64,000 nucleotides of DNA from Bradyrhizobium sp. KBS0727 (GTDB lineage Bacteria > Pseudomonadota > Alphaproteobacteria > Rhizobiales > Xanthobacteraceae), in contig NZ_CP042176.1 in NCBI RefSeq assembly GCF_005937885.2, forward strand, positions 1,297,501 through 1,361,500, written 5' to 3'. The notes beneath the pieces were generated by a model. That model was not told where the DNA came from. It worked only from the letters and a program-made list of their open reading frames with translations, and did not search any database. Position numbers and translations under genes: made by a program. Below, piece after piece: positions 44,604 to 53,367 of this stretch. Numbering within the stretch: the first letter of the stretch is position 1; every line of letters starts with the position of its first letter.

Positions 44604-44626
44604 CATGTAACATATGATGTTACATG
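44604..44626. promoter_or_regulatory. perfect operator-like palindrome over the rrf2 start codon
   Basis: CATGTAACAT-ATG-ATGTTACATG has 10-bp perfect arms around a 3-base centre. The ATG in the right arm is the start codon of the Rrf2 gene, so binding there would block its own translation or transcription start. It is the strongest operator-like sequence in the window. Confidence 0.7.
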
Positions 44627-45088
44627 AAACGAGATAGCAGATTATCCGGTGTGCTCCACGTCCTGCTGCACCTGGCAGAGCAGCGCGGGCCCGTGACTTC
44701 CGAAATGCTGGCGAAAGCGATGGACACCAATCCGGTGGTGGTCCGTCGGATCATGGCGGGCCTGCGGGAGCAGGGATATGTCCGGTCGGAAAAAGGGCAT
44801 GGCGGCGGGTGGCGGCTCGCCTGCGACCTGTCGAAGGTGACCATGTGCGACATTTACGCGGCGCTTGGCAGCCCCGCGCTTCTCGCCATGAGCCACCGGG
44901 CGGATACGCCCGGCTGCCTGGTCGAACAGGCGGTCAATGCCGCTCTCAATCAGGCGTTTTGGGATGCCGAGGCGTTACTGCTCGCGCGTCTTGGGCAGGT
45001 GACGCTGGCCATGCTGAGCGCCGATCTTCACCAGCGCATCATCGCCCGTGGCGGATCTCATGATCTGGAGAATGTCCATGCGTCGTGA
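44624..45088 (+). CDS. Rrf2-family transcriptional regulator
   Basis: A 154-residue regulator with a winged helix ([40 protein letters not shown]) and the family wing [10 protein letters not shown]. Cysteines at 67, 75 and 98 do not follow the IscR/NsrR cluster spacing, so an iron-sulfur cluster is uncertain; thiol sensing as in CymR/YwnA-type members is possible. The start codon lies inside a perfect palindrome, suggesting autoregulation. A methyltransferase gene follows after 30 bases and is the likely regulated partner. Confidence 0.9.
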   Translation: MKRDSRLSGVLHVLLHLAEQRGPVTSEMLAKAMDTNPVVVRRIMAGLREQGYVRSEKGHGGGWRLACDLSKVTMCDIYAALGSPALLAMSHRADTPGCLVEQAVNAALNQAFWDAEALLLARLGQVTLAMLSADLHQRIIARGGSHDLENVHAS

Positions 45089-45118
45089 CGCCATCATCAC
45101 CGGCGGATGTAGGACAGC

Positions 45119-45802
45119 ATGAGCGAGTGGATGGCCGCATTTTCCGATCCTCAGGCGGTGGCGCGCTACGCCGATGGGCCGCCGCGTTTCGTGCCTGGTT
45201 ACACCGCCATGCAAACCATGACGACGCTGCTGCTGGCCGAGCGTGTCGCGGAAGATGCCCGCGTGCTGGTGCTTGGCGCCGGAGGCGGGCTGGAATTGAA
45301 GGCATTTGCGCAGGCCCGTTCGGGCTGGACCTTCGACGGCATCGATCCGTCCGCCGAAATGCTCAGGCTGGCCGAACAGACCCTTGGGCCACTCTCGTCG
45401 CGCGCGCGCCTGCACCAAGGCTATATCGATGGCGCGCCACAGGGGCCGTTCGATGCAGCCACCTGTCTGTTGACCCTGCACTTCATGACCGCCGAGGAGC
45501 GGCGACGTGCGGCTGTCGAAGTCCACCGCCGCCTCAAGCCCGGCTCGCCCTTCGTGATTGCCCATCTCAGCTTTCCGCAGGGTGACGGCGAGCGCGCGCT
45601 CTGGCTGTCGCGACACGCCGCCTTCCTGATCGCCTCCGGCCTCGATCCCGACAAGGCGGCGAATGCTCGCGTGGCGATTGACACGCAAACGAACATTCTC
45701 GCGCCGGAGCAGGACGAAGCGATTCTCCGCGAGGCCGGCTTCTCGAATGTCAGTCTGTTCTACGCCGCCTTCAGCTTCCGCGGCTGGGTGGCCTACGCCT
45801 GA
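45119..45802 (+). CDS. class I SAM-dependent methyltransferase
   Basis: A 227-residue methyltransferase: motif I VLVLGAGGGLELKAFA, the acidic residue after strand 2 in FDGIDPSAEM, motif IV-like DAATCLLTLHFM, and RRLKPGSPFVIAH after it. The layout resembles the methyltransferases of the UbiE/tellurite-resistance type, but the substrate cannot be told. Downstream of the Rrf2 gene and probably under its control. Confidence 0.88.
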   Translation: MSEWMAAFSDPQAVARYADGPPRFVPGYTAMQTMTTLLLAERVAEDARVLVLGAGGGLELKAFAQARSGWTFDGIDPSAEMLRLAEQTLGPLSSRARLHQGYIDGAPQGPFDAATCLLTLHFMTAEERRRAAVEVHRRLKPGSPFVIAHLSFPQGDGERALWLSRHAAFLIASGLDPDKAANARVAIDTQTNILAPEQDEAILREAGFSNVSLFYAAFSFRGWVAYA

Positions 45803-45831
45803 TGCGAGCCGTCATCGTCAAGGCCGGCGGG

Positions 45832-45905
45832 CAGAACCGGCAGGGGGTTCGCAGCACGTCGCGCACTGCGCCGAGGTCGGCACTGCGGCGCAGTTCGCGC
45901 GCGGT
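45832..45905 (-). pseudogene. degenerate duplicate of the 3' end of the HAD hydrolase gene
   Basis: About 75 bases align with the end of the HAD gene at 46605-46680, sharing GCGCCGAGGTCGG, GCGCAGTTCGCGCGCG and GAACCGGCA. On the minus strand it reads RSADLGAVRDVLRTPCRF, against PDLGAVLETLRTKCRF in the HAD protein. It abuts the stop codon of the peptidoglycan-binding-like gene, so that gene and its upstream region are bracketed by direct copies of the HAD gene end. Confidence 0.6.
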
Positions 45906-46378
45906 CACCTGAACAGTCCGCCCACCACGCCGCCAATCAGCCCACCTGGACCACCACCGCCGCGGTGGCGCCGACGGGCCGGACGGTCGCCATCGGATTT
46001 GTCGCTGCTAACGAAGCCGGCGTTCGCCACCGCGACGGACTCGGTCAGTAGCGCCTGATGCTGCAGCGTGTTGAGGAAGCCGGTCTTGGGATAGCCTCGT
46101 GCCGCCTGCCAGCGCGCGATCACCGCACGGGTCGGATCGTCGAACCGTCCGTTGATCTTGGTGTCGAAGCCGAGGCGGGTCATTCGGCGTTGCACGTCGC
46201 GACGCCTTGCCTTGTCGAGGCCGATCTGATCTTCGGTTTCCTGAGTTGCTTCGTCAGCAAAGATCGCGGGATCGACGGATGCCTGCAGGTCTCGGTCGGT
46301 CGTACTCGGACCGGCTTTGGCAACATTTGCGCTGACGAGAATTCCCAGGACGAAAAGTGCGAGGATCGAGACACGCAT
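45905..46378 (-). CDS. exported peptidoglycan-binding-domain protein
   Basis: A 157-residue protein with a signal peptide (RVSILALFVLGILVSANVAK). Residues 62-115 form a PG_binding_1 domain (RRDVQRRMTRLGFDTKINGR, FDDPTRAVIARWQAARGYP). A basic, Gly-rich tail follows (RRRHRGGGGPGGLIGGVVGG). The first ATG giving a signal peptide was chosen. No catalytic domain is attached. It sits between two copies of the HAD gene end. Confidence 0.8.
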   Translation of the reverse strand: MRVSILALFVLGILVSANVAKAGPSTTDRDLQASVDPAIFADEATQETEDQIGLDKARRRDVQRRMTRLGFDTKINGRFDDPTRAVIARWQAARGYPKTGFLNTLQHQALLTESVAVANAGFVSSDKSDGDRPARRRHRGGGGPGGLIGGVVGGLFR

Positions 46379-46592
46379 GGGCGTCCTTCCCTGATCTTGA
46401 AGTCTCAATGATTTCGCATTGAAAGTCTGCGTCGATTCAAACGCGCCGCCGCCAAACGCGAACGTCCGGCGAGCGGCGTCCAATCAAAGGCCAACTTCAG
46501 CTTCCTCGCTGGTCAACTGTTGTGCAGATCACTTGTTCCGTATCGCGCGTCGATTGTTGCGCTGCGTTGCACATCCAGAGCGCCCGTCCCAG

Positions 46593-47276
46593 CTAACGCC
46601 GCTCGAACCGGCACTTTGTTCGCAACGTCTCAAGCACCGCGCCGAGGTCGGGCACGATCGCCGCGCAGTTCGCGCGCGACGCTTCCGTCGGCGGCACCAT
46701 GTCGGGGACCATGATCGTGATCGCGCCGGCGGCAAGCGCCGCCGCGACGCCGTGATTGGAATCCTCGACCGCCACGCAGGATTCCGGTTTGACGCCGAAC
46801 CTTGATGCCGCCAGCAGATAGAGTTCGGGGCTCGGCTTGCCGCGGACGACGTCGTCGCGGGTCAGGATGGTTTCGAACCGATCCCGGATGCCGGCAAGCG
46901 CCAGATGCGCATCGGCCGTGCGCCGCGACGAAGAGGTGACGATCGCCATCGGGTATCCGGCCGCCTGCAGCGCGTCGAGCAGTTCGACCGCGCCGCGTTT
47001 CACGGGCAGCCCCGCCGCCAGAATTGCATCGCGCTTGACGATGAAAGCCTTGCTGATTTCGGCCAGCGGAAAGCTGTCGCCGTAACGCGCCCGCAGCATC
47101 GCCTCGCATTCCGGTCCCGGAAGGCCGACCATTGCGCGGCAGAGCGGAACGACATCGTCGGTATAGCCATGCCCATGCAGTGCCGCGACCAGGCTGTCGA
47201 GATAGACCTGCTCGGTGTCGAGCAGCGTGCCGTCCATGTCGAGCAGGACGGCGCTGACGTTCCATGTGCCGGTCAC
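46593..47276 (-). CDS. HAD-superfamily hydrolase (beta-phosphoglucomutase-like phosphatase)
   Basis: A 227-residue HAD phosphatase. Motif I is LLDMDGTLLDTE, motif II IVTSSSRR, motif III in RGKPSPELYLLAA and motif IV VAVEDSNHGVAAALAAG. The alpha-helical cap lies between motifs I and II, as in beta-phosphoglucomutase and phosphonatase-like members. A GTG start overlaps the stop codon of the upstream CWC-type gene (GTGA). The longer reading upstream covers that gene in another frame and was rejected. Substrate unknown. Confidence 0.88.
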   Translation of the reverse strand: MTGTWNVSAVLLDMDGTLLDTEQVYLDSLVAALHGHGYTDDVVPLCRAMVGLPGPECEAMLRARYGDSFPLAEISKAFIVKRDAILAAGLPVKRGAVELLDALQAAGYPMAIVTSSSRRTADAHLALAGIRDRFETILTRDDVVRGKPSPELYLLAASRFGVKPESCVAVEDSNHGVAAALAAGAITIMVPDMVPPTEASRANCAAIVPDLGAVLETLRTKCRFERR

Positions 47277-47476
47277 GTTGACATCGCATCTGCGGCGCGC
47301 GCGGCCGCCTCGCGCAGGCAATCCGGGCAGAGACAATCGCCGCGGTCCGACGGCAGCGGCAGGCGATAGGCTTCGTCCTTGCACCAGCACGGCCCGGACA
47401 GGTTGCAGCCGAATTCGGCGCCACAGGCGGCGCAAGCGAGGCGGCGTGCGGGCTGGTTTTCCGACCGATTTGTCAT
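47273..47476 (-). CDS. cysteine-rich CWC-family protein
   Basis: A 67-residue protein with two cysteine clusters, CAACGAEFGCNLSGPCWCKD and CLCPDCLRE, matching the cysteine-rich CWC family (the name comes from the Cys-Trp-Cys seen here). Probably binds zinc. Translationally coupled to the HAD gene by a GTGA overlap. A second ATG five codons upstream is possible. Function unknown. Confidence 0.8.
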   Translation of the reverse strand: MTNRSENQPARRLACAACGAEFGCNLSGPCWCKDEAYRLPLPSDRGDCLCPDCLREAAARAADAMST

Positions 47477-47577
47477 GAATTGGGGCCGCATTCCTACGCG
47501 GAATTAATCTCGGGTTCATCTCGAACGGCAGTATAGTCCGGGGCAATATACGCCCGGGAACGCTTAAGGGAAATCGA

Positions 47578-49170
47578 ATGGCCCGCGATTCGCAAGCAGC
47601 CCTGGTTGCGCTCAATCGCTTCGGCTTCGGCGCGCGCGGCGGGGCATCCGGCGATTTCGTCAACGCCGCCTCCGATCCGCGCGGATTTGTGAAGGCCGAG
47701 CTTCTTCGCCCTAACGGCGTGCTGCTCGAAGTTCCCGGATTGCAGTCGACGGCGGCGCTCGGCAAGGCGGTGTTCGACTATCAGTTCGAGATCCAGCAGG
47801 CCCGCGACGCCGCCGCCAAGGCAGCACCCGCCACTGGCACCGAAGCGCCCGCCCAGCCGGCGCCGCCGGATGCGAAAGCGCAACGGCGAAACCTGTCGCT
47901 CAGCAGCATCGCCATGGACATCACGGCGAAGGAACCGCAGGCAAAGGAATCGCAGGCGAAGTCGGGCGACGGCGCCAATGCGACGATGGCCGATCCTTCA
48001 GCTAAGTCTGCCGAGACCATGCAGCCCAATGCGCCGAAGCCGCCGCCACAACAGCTCAACATCATCCAGAAAACCTTCCGCGCCGAGGCGCTGGCGCGGC
48101 TGCAGCGCGCCACCATTGCCGATTGCGGTTTCGTCGAGCGGCTGGTGGTGTTCTGGTCCAATCACTTCTGCATCTCGGCCGGCAAGGGTGGACTGGCGCG
48201 GATGTGGGCGGGCTCGTTCGAACGCGAGGCGATCCGGCCGCATGTGCTCGGCCGCTTCGCCGATATGCTGAAGGCGGTCGAACAGCATCCGGCGATGCTG
48301 TTTTTTCTCGACAACCAGCAGTCGCTCGGCCCGGACTCCCGCGCCGGCCAGAACCGCAACCGCGGCCTGAACGAAAATCTCGCGCGCGAGATCATGGAAC
48401 TGCATACGCTCGGCGTCGGCGGCGGCTATTCGCAGGACGACGTCACCTCGCTGGCGCGCATCATCACCGGCTGGACCTATGCCGGACGCCAGGGCCAGCT
48501 CGGTACGCCCGGCACCTTCGTGTTCAACGCCAATGCGCATCAGCCGGGCGCCCAGCGCGTGATGGGCAAGATCTATGAAGCCAACGGCGTGGCGCAGGGC
48601 GAGGCGGTGCTGTCCGATATCGCGCGGCATCCGTCGACCGCGAAATTCATCGCCACCAAACTGGCGCGGCACTTCGTGGCTGATGATCCGCCGCCGGCGC
48701 TGGTGGCGCGGTTGAGCGATGTCTTCGTCAAGACCGACGGCGATCTGAGGGCGCTGGCGACGGCGCTATTGAATTCCGACGAAGCCTGGCAGGCGCCGCT
48801 GACCAAGATGCGCTCGCCTTACGAATTCCTGGTCGCGAGCGGGAGATTGCTCGCGCAAATTCCCGGCGATCCCGCCCGCTATCTCGGTGCCCTCAATGTG
48901 CTGGGGCAGCCGCTATGGGCGCCCGCCGGGCCGAACGGCTTTCCCGACAGCAACGCGGCATGGGCTGCACCGGAGGGCATGAAGCTGCGGCTCGATATCT
49001 CCGCGCAGATCGCTTCGCGGCTCGGTGACGGCATCGATCCCCGCGCTTTGCTCGAACTCGCCGCCGCGGACGCGGCCTCCGAGGAGACGCGCAAAACCGT
49101 CGAGCGCGCCGAATCGCGGCAGCAGGCGCTGGCGCTGTTGTTGATGTCGCCGGAATTCCAGAGGAGATGA
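47578..49170 (+). CDS. DUF1800 family protein
   Basis: A 530-residue DUF1800 protein. Family blocks are RFGFGARGG near the start, VERLVVFWSNHFCIS, FEREAIRPHVLGRFADML, NENLAREIMELHTLGVGGGY and ARIITGWTYAG. An Ala/Pro/Lys-rich low-complexity insert spans about 72-150. No clear signal peptide is seen. DUF1800 and DUF1501 genes are paired in many proteobacteria and planctomycetes, as here (4-bp overlap); their joint function is not established. TAAGGGA precedes the ATG. Confidence 0.92.
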   Translation: MARDSQAALVALNRFGFGARGGASGDFVNAASDPRGFVKAELLRPNGVLLEVPGLQSTAALGKAVFDYQFEIQQARDAAAKAAPATGTEAPAQPAPPDAKAQRRNLSLSSIAMDITAKEPQAKESQAKSGDGANATMADPSAKSAETMQPNAPKPPPQQLNIIQKTFRAEALARLQRATIADCGFVERLVVFWSNHFCISAGKGGLARMWAGSFEREAIRPHVLGRFADMLKAVEQHPAMLFFLDNQQSLGPDSRAGQNRNRGLNENLAREIMELHTLGVGGGYSQDDVTSLARIITGWTYAGRQGQLGTPGTFVFNANAHQPGAQRVMGKIYEANGVAQGEAVLSDIARHPSTAKFIATKLARHFVADDPPPALVARLSDVFVKTDGDLRALATALLNSDEAWQAPLTKMRSPYEFLVASGRLLAQIPGDPARYLGALNVLGQPLWAPAGPNGFPDSNAAWAAPEGMKLRLDISAQIASRLGDGIDPRALLELAAADAASEETRKTVERAESRQQALALLLMSPEFQRR

Positions 49171-50426
49171 CACCCATGGAAACGACAACGACGCAAACCA
49201 CCATGGATTGCTGCGAAGGCCTACGGGCTTCGGTAACGTCGCGGCGCGCGCTGTTGCTGGGCGGCGCGTCGTTTGCGGCCTGGGCCTACTTGCCGAAATT
49301 CGCGCGGGCCGCCGACGGGCGCGATCCGCGGCTGGTGGTCATCATCCTGCGCGGCGCGCTCGACGGGCTTGCCACCGTCGCGCCGATCGGCGACCCCGAC
49401 TATGCCGGCCTGCATGGCGCGATCGCGCTAACGTCATCAGGTCCGAACGCGGCGCTGCCGCTGGATTCGTTCTTCGCGCTGCATCCGTCGATGCCGGAAT
49501 TCGCGCGGATGTATCGCGACAAGAAGGCGGCGGTGGTTCACGCGGTGGCGACGTCCTATCGCGACCGCTCGCATTTCGACGGACAGGACGTGCTCGAAAG
49601 CGGCTTTGCCGGTCCCGGCCGGGTGCAATCCGGCTGGCTCAACCGCGCGCTGGAATCGCTGCCAAGAGGAGATCGCGTGACGAGCGCGCTCGCGGTCGGT
49701 CCGACCACGCCGCTGGTGTTGCGCGGCGCAGCACCAACGGTCGGCTGGGCGCCGGTCGCGTTGCCGCAGGTCGCCGACGATACCGCGACGCGGCTTGCCG
49801 AACTTTACAGCCACCGCGATCCGGCGCTGGCGATGGCGCTGACCCAGGGGCTCGCGCTCGACAAGGCGGCGCAGGGCGACGACATGAAGCCGAAGCCCGG
49901 CACCAATGGTGTCGGCGCGATGCGGCTGGTAGCGCGGGGGGCTGCGAAACTGATGATGGCCGACGACGGTCCGCGGATCGCCGCACTCGCCTTCGACGGC
50001 TGGGACACCCACGCCAATGAGGGCGGCCCGGTCGGCCGGCTGGCGCAACTGCTTGGTGGCCTCGATGGCGCGCTGGCGGAATTCGAAAGCGGGCTCGGCG
50101 CGCGCTGGCGCGACACCGTCGTCGTGGTCGCCACCGAATTCGGCCGCACCGCGCGCATCAACGGCACGCAAGGCACCGATCACGGCACCGGCACCGTCGC
50201 ACTGCTCGCCGGCGGCGCGGTGAAGGGCGGCCGGGTGATCTCGGACTGGCCGGGCTTGAAGTTCGCCAATCTCTACCAGGGCCGCGACCTCGCCCCGACC
50301 ACCGACCTGCGCGCCGTCATGAAAGGCGTGCTGCACGATCAGTTCGGTTTAGGGGAGCGGGTGCTGGCCGAAACCGTGTTCCCCGACAGCGCGCCGGTGA
50401 AGCCGATGCAGGGATTGGTGGGGTAA
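49167..50426 (+). CDS. DUF1501 family exported protein (sulfatase-like fold)
   Basis: A 419-residue DUF1501 protein with a Tat-type signal (SRRALLLGGASFAAWAYLPK, cleavage near ARA-ADG). It contains the alkaline-phosphatase-like family blocks VVIILRGALDGLATVAP, SYRDRSHFDGQDVLESG, FDGWDTHANEGG, VVVATEFGRTARINGTQGTD and HGTG, where Asp, His and Thr could bind metal. The gene overlaps DUF1800 by 4 bases (ATGA), so the two proteins are made together. An alternative ATG lies three codons in. Confidence 0.92.
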   Translation: MTPMETTTTQTTMDCCEGLRASVTSRRALLLGGASFAAWAYLPKFARAADGRDPRLVVIILRGALDGLATVAPIGDPDYAGLHGAIALTSSGPNAALPLDSFFALHPSMPEFARMYRDKKAAVVHAVATSYRDRSHFDGQDVLESGFAGPGRVQSGWLNRALESLPRGDRVTSALAVGPTTPLVLRGAAPTVGWAPVALPQVADDTATRLAELYSHRDPALAMALTQGLALDKAAQGDDMKPKPGTNGVGAMRLVARGAAKLMMADDGPRIAALAFDGWDTHANEGGPVGRLAQLLGGLDGALAEFESGLGARWRDTVVVVATEFGRTARINGTQGTDHGTGTVALLAGGAVKGGRVISDWPGLKFANLYQGRDLAPTTDLRAVMKGVLHDQFGLGERVLAETVFPDSAPVKPMQGLVG

Positions 50427-50434
50427 TGTGGTTG

Positions 50435-50512
50435 GTCATTCCGGGGCGCGCAACGCGCGAACCCGGAATCTCGAACTTCCGGGTCCGGTCCTTCGGACCG
50501 TCCCGGAATGAC
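50435..50512. repeat. cloverleaf repeat family A, copy 4
   Basis: Ends GTCATTCCGGGG and TCCCGGAATGAC; arms GCGCGCAACGCGCG, ACCCGGAATCTCGAACTTCCGGGT and GGTCCTTCGGACC. It lies between the convergent DUF1501 and aldo/keto reductase genes, 9 and 5 bases from their stops. Confidence 0.85.
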
Positions 50513-50516
50513 GAAC

Positions 50517-51455
50517 CTACTTCGTAATCCCGTCGATCTCCGCCATTTCTTCCGCGCTCAGCGTCCAGCCGATCGCCTTGACGTTCTGCTCGACCTGTTC
50601 GACACGGGTGGCGCCGGCGATGACGCTGGAGACTTGCGGGCGCGCCGCGAGCCAGGAGAAGGCGAGTTCGAGCATGGTATGGTCGCGCGCTTTCGCGAAT
50701 GTCTCGAGCTTCTCGACGATGTCTTCGTTGCGCGGCGTGACGTAGCGGTCCTTCAGGGCGGGCGCCTTGGCGAAGCGCGTGTCGGCGGGAGCCGCCGCGC
50801 CGCGCTGGTACTTGCCGGTCAACAGGCCGCTCGCCAGCGGGAAGAACGGCAACAATCCCAGTTTGTATTGCTGCGCCGCCGGCAGCAGGTCCTTTTCGAT
50901 GCCGCGCACCACCAGGCTGTATTCGTCCTGGCACGAGACGAAGCGGTTGACGTTCATCTGCCGCGCGACCAGTTCGGCGTCCGCGATGCGCCAGGCCGGA
51001 AAATTCGAATTGCCGATGTAGCGCACCTTGCCCTGGCGAACGAGATCGTCGAGCGCGCGCAGGGTTTCCTCGATCGGCGTCAGGGGATCGTAATCGTGCT
51101 GCTGGTAGAGGTCGATGTAGTCGGTCTTCAGCCGGGTCAGGCTGGCTTCGACGGCGGACATGATGTAGCGGCGCGACGCGCCCTGCTTGGTGCCGTCGTT
51201 GCTCATCGGCTTGGCATATTTGGTCGCCAGCACGATGTCCTTGCGGCGATCGCCGAGCACCTGGCCGAGCACGGTTTCGGAGCCGCCCATGCCGGCATAG
51301 ATGTCGGCGGTATCGAACAGCGTGATACCGAGGTCGATCGCCTTGTGGATCACCTTGCGCGAAGTCTCCAGGTCGGTGCGCTGGCCGAAATTGTTGCAGC
51401 CGAGGCCGACGGCGGAGACGCGCAGGCCGGAGCCGCCGAGATTGCGAATTTGCAT
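50517..51455 (-). CDS. aldo/keto reductase
   Basis: A 312-residue NADPH-dependent reductase of the AKR superfamily with the full catalytic tetrad: Asp48 and Tyr53 (FDTADIYAG), Lys79 (LATKYAK) and His120 (YQQHDYD). The opening MQIRNLGGSGLRVSAVGLGC is that of YghZ/Kvbeta-like members. The ATG before this is used; a longer reading adds residues not seen in the family. Substrate unknown. The 285 bases upstream hold no gene. Confidence 0.92.
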   Translation of the reverse strand: MQIRNLGGSGLRVSAVGLGCNNFGQRTDLETSRKVIHKAIDLGITLFDTADIYAGMGGSETVLGQVLGDRRKDIVLATKYAKPMSNDGTKQGASRRYIMSAVEASLTRLKTDYIDLYQQHDYDPLTPIEETLRALDDLVRQGKVRYIGNSNFPAWRIADAELVARQMNVNRFVSCQDEYSLVVRGIEKDLLPAAQQYKLGLLPFFPLASGLLTGKYQRGAAAPADTRFAKAPALKDRYVTPRNEDIVEKLETFAKARDHTMLELAFSWLAARPQVSSVIAGATRVEQVEQNVKAIGWTLSAEEMAEIDGITK

Positions 51456-51740
51456 GGATCGATCCTGTGGGGGTGGCACGAAAAGGGCCGGCACTCTGGC
51501 CCGCCTGACCTCTGCCCGCAAGGTGCGGTGTTACCGCGATCGGCGGGGGGCAGGAATGCAGGAATAAAGCAAAAAAGATGCGGCCCCGGTCAGACGCGGC
51601 GACTGACCGGGAACCGCTTGGGGCGCGTGATCTGAGACGGGGGGCCTGATCAGACGCAGGCACAACCTAGCCGGGCTATGTTACGCGCCGGTGACACCGC
51701 GACTTATCCACAGGGACGCCAAGAGGGTCGCAAAGCTAGG

Positions 51741-52202
51741 TCAGAATATCTTGCGGTAGACCACGAAGCCCGACTTGTCCGCGACCTTGTCGTAGAGCAG
51801 CATCGCGGTGTGGTTGGTCTCGTGCGTCTGCCAATAGACGCGCGACGAACCGGCGAGTTGCGCCTGGGCGTAGACGCCCTTGATCAGCGCCCGCCCGACG
51901 CCCTTGCCGCGTGCGGCGGCGCCGGTGAACAGGTCCTGCAGATAGCAGGTCGGTTCGATGGCGGTGGTCGAACGGTGAAACAGATAGTGCGTCAGCCCGA
52001 GCAGTTCGCCGCCACTGTCGGCGACCAGCGCGTGCACCGGTTCATAGCCGTCGAAGAAACGCTGCCACGTCATCGCGGTGATCTCAGGCGCCAGCGCGGT
52101 CGGCCCCGACCGGCCGTAGAACGCGTTGTAACCGTCCCACAGCGGAAGCCACTGCGCGTAGTCCTGGCGGGTGACGAAGCGGATGGTGACATCGCCGGGC
52201 AT
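51741..52202 (-). CDS. GNAT-family N-acetyltransferase
   Basis: A 153-residue acetyltransferase: TIRFVTRQDYAQWLPLWDGY at the start, the acetyl-CoA motif A in CYLQDLFTGAAARGKGVGRA, and YWQTHETNHTAMLLYDKVAD typical of the GNAT C-terminus. Substrate unknown. It stands alone with no partner. Confidence 0.9.
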   Translation of the reverse strand: MPGDVTIRFVTRQDYAQWLPLWDGYNAFYGRSGPTALAPEITAMTWQRFFDGYEPVHALVADSGGELLGLTHYLFHRSTTAIEPTCYLQDLFTGAAARGKGVGRALIKGVYAQAQLAGSSRVYWQTHETNHTAMLLYDKVADKSGFVVYRKIF

Positions 52203-52341
52203 GCGTGTTTCCGTTCTGGAGGAAGTCGCGCGGAAAAGTAATGACGGCGCGCGAGGGCGCACCATTCCTATCGTCGCAATGCTGTGGGATCAATCGCCTG
52301 GCGACCGGGCGCGGCGCCGGGGCGACCGGGCCGGGCCGGGT

Positions 52342-53160
52342 TTACTCCGCCGCGCGCAACCGCCGGGCGAGGTAGCGGTCGCTGCCGCCGCCGCGTAGCG
52401 AGCGGTAGTAGTCGGCATTCGCGGGATCGTCGCTGTGACGGACGAGGTCGGTGACGGGCGTGTAGCTCAGCATGCGTCCGCCGTCCGGCAGCGCCGTGCA
52501 GCTGAAGCGCAGCACCTCGCCGCTGGTGAGATTGATGTTGATCGGCGTGGAATCGCCGGCGCGCATCGCCTCGGTGCGCCTGGCGATGAAGGCGCCCAAT
52601 TCGTCCTCCGGCAGCTCCCAGGCGCCGGTGTCGCGGCCGTGATACATCAGCGCGATAAAGGGCGGCTTGCTGTCGGCCTGCTGGTCGGAGAGCTGGAAAT
52701 AGTCGCGGAAGGCGCGGTTGATGAATTCCGCGCGGGTGTCCGGACCGAGCAGTACGATGCCGATGTCGACCTGATCGAGCGCCGCCGACAGCCGCGCGGA
52801 GGTGGCATGGTGCTTCTGCTCCCAGGCGAAGGCGTCGATCCATTTCTGCCGCAACACCCCGGTGATGACGGCGGTGCCGGCCGCGGTCGCCGCCAATAGT
52901 CCCATGCGCGCCAGATCCGACATGTCGTAGCCAGGCATCGCGCGGTGCCCGAGAAAGAACACCGCCGATGACGCCACCGCGATCGCAGCGCTGATCAGGC
53001 CCCAGACAATGCCGCTGATCGAAGCGGCAAGTGCGACAATGCAGACGAACAGCGGAGCCGGATTGGGGACGGCAACGAAGTGGCGGTCGACAACGAAGGC
53101 GATCGCCGCCGTTGCTGCCGTCAAAGCGGGACCCGAGATTGCGCGCCAGTCGATCCGCAT
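52342..53160 (-). CDS. membrane protein with PAS domain
   Basis: A 272-residue protein with three or four N-terminal transmembrane segments (about 8-110, as in DUF4118/KdpD-like anchors), then a PAS domain (about 128-235: LSAALDQVDIGIVLLGPDTR, AEFINRAFRDYFQLSDQQ). There is no histidine kinase, GGDEF or HTH output after the PAS domain; the protein ends at RYLARRLRAAE. It may be a truncated sensor or act through a partner. The longer reading upstream is not protein-like. Confidence 0.8.
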   Translation of the reverse strand: MRIDWRAISGPALTAATAAIAFVVDRHFVAVPNPAPLFVCIVALAASISGIVWGLISAAIAVASSAVFFLGHRAMPGYDMSDLARMGLLAATAAGTAVITGVLRQKWIDAFAWEQKHHATSARLSAALDQVDIGIVLLGPDTRAEFINRAFRDYFQLSDQQADSKPPFIALMYHGRDTGAWELPEDELGAFIARRTEAMRAGDSTPININLTSGEVLRFSCTALPDGGRMLSYTPVTDLVRHSDDPANADYYRSLRGGGSDRYLARRLRAAE

Positions 53161-53367
53161 GCTCTTATCCGTCGTCCGCCGACTAACAATAAGGCTCCCA
53201 GTCTGCCCGATAGTTGCCACAGTGGCGGGCTTTCGCTTGGTAGCCTTAAGAAGGCGTTGCGCGGATGTGTCCGGCTTTTGTGGTTTTGAAATCAAATGAT
53301 ATTCGAAATCGGCTGGAACCGGGTTCCGCGCCCGCTTGTTAGCGCGGGTAAATTTCAAGAGGACGTA

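Noticed and set aside
51704..51713. Perfect DnaA box TTATCCACAG
   Set aside because: A single 9-mer is expected about once in two such windows by chance; no cluster, AT-rich unwinding region or dnaA/dnaN gene is near.
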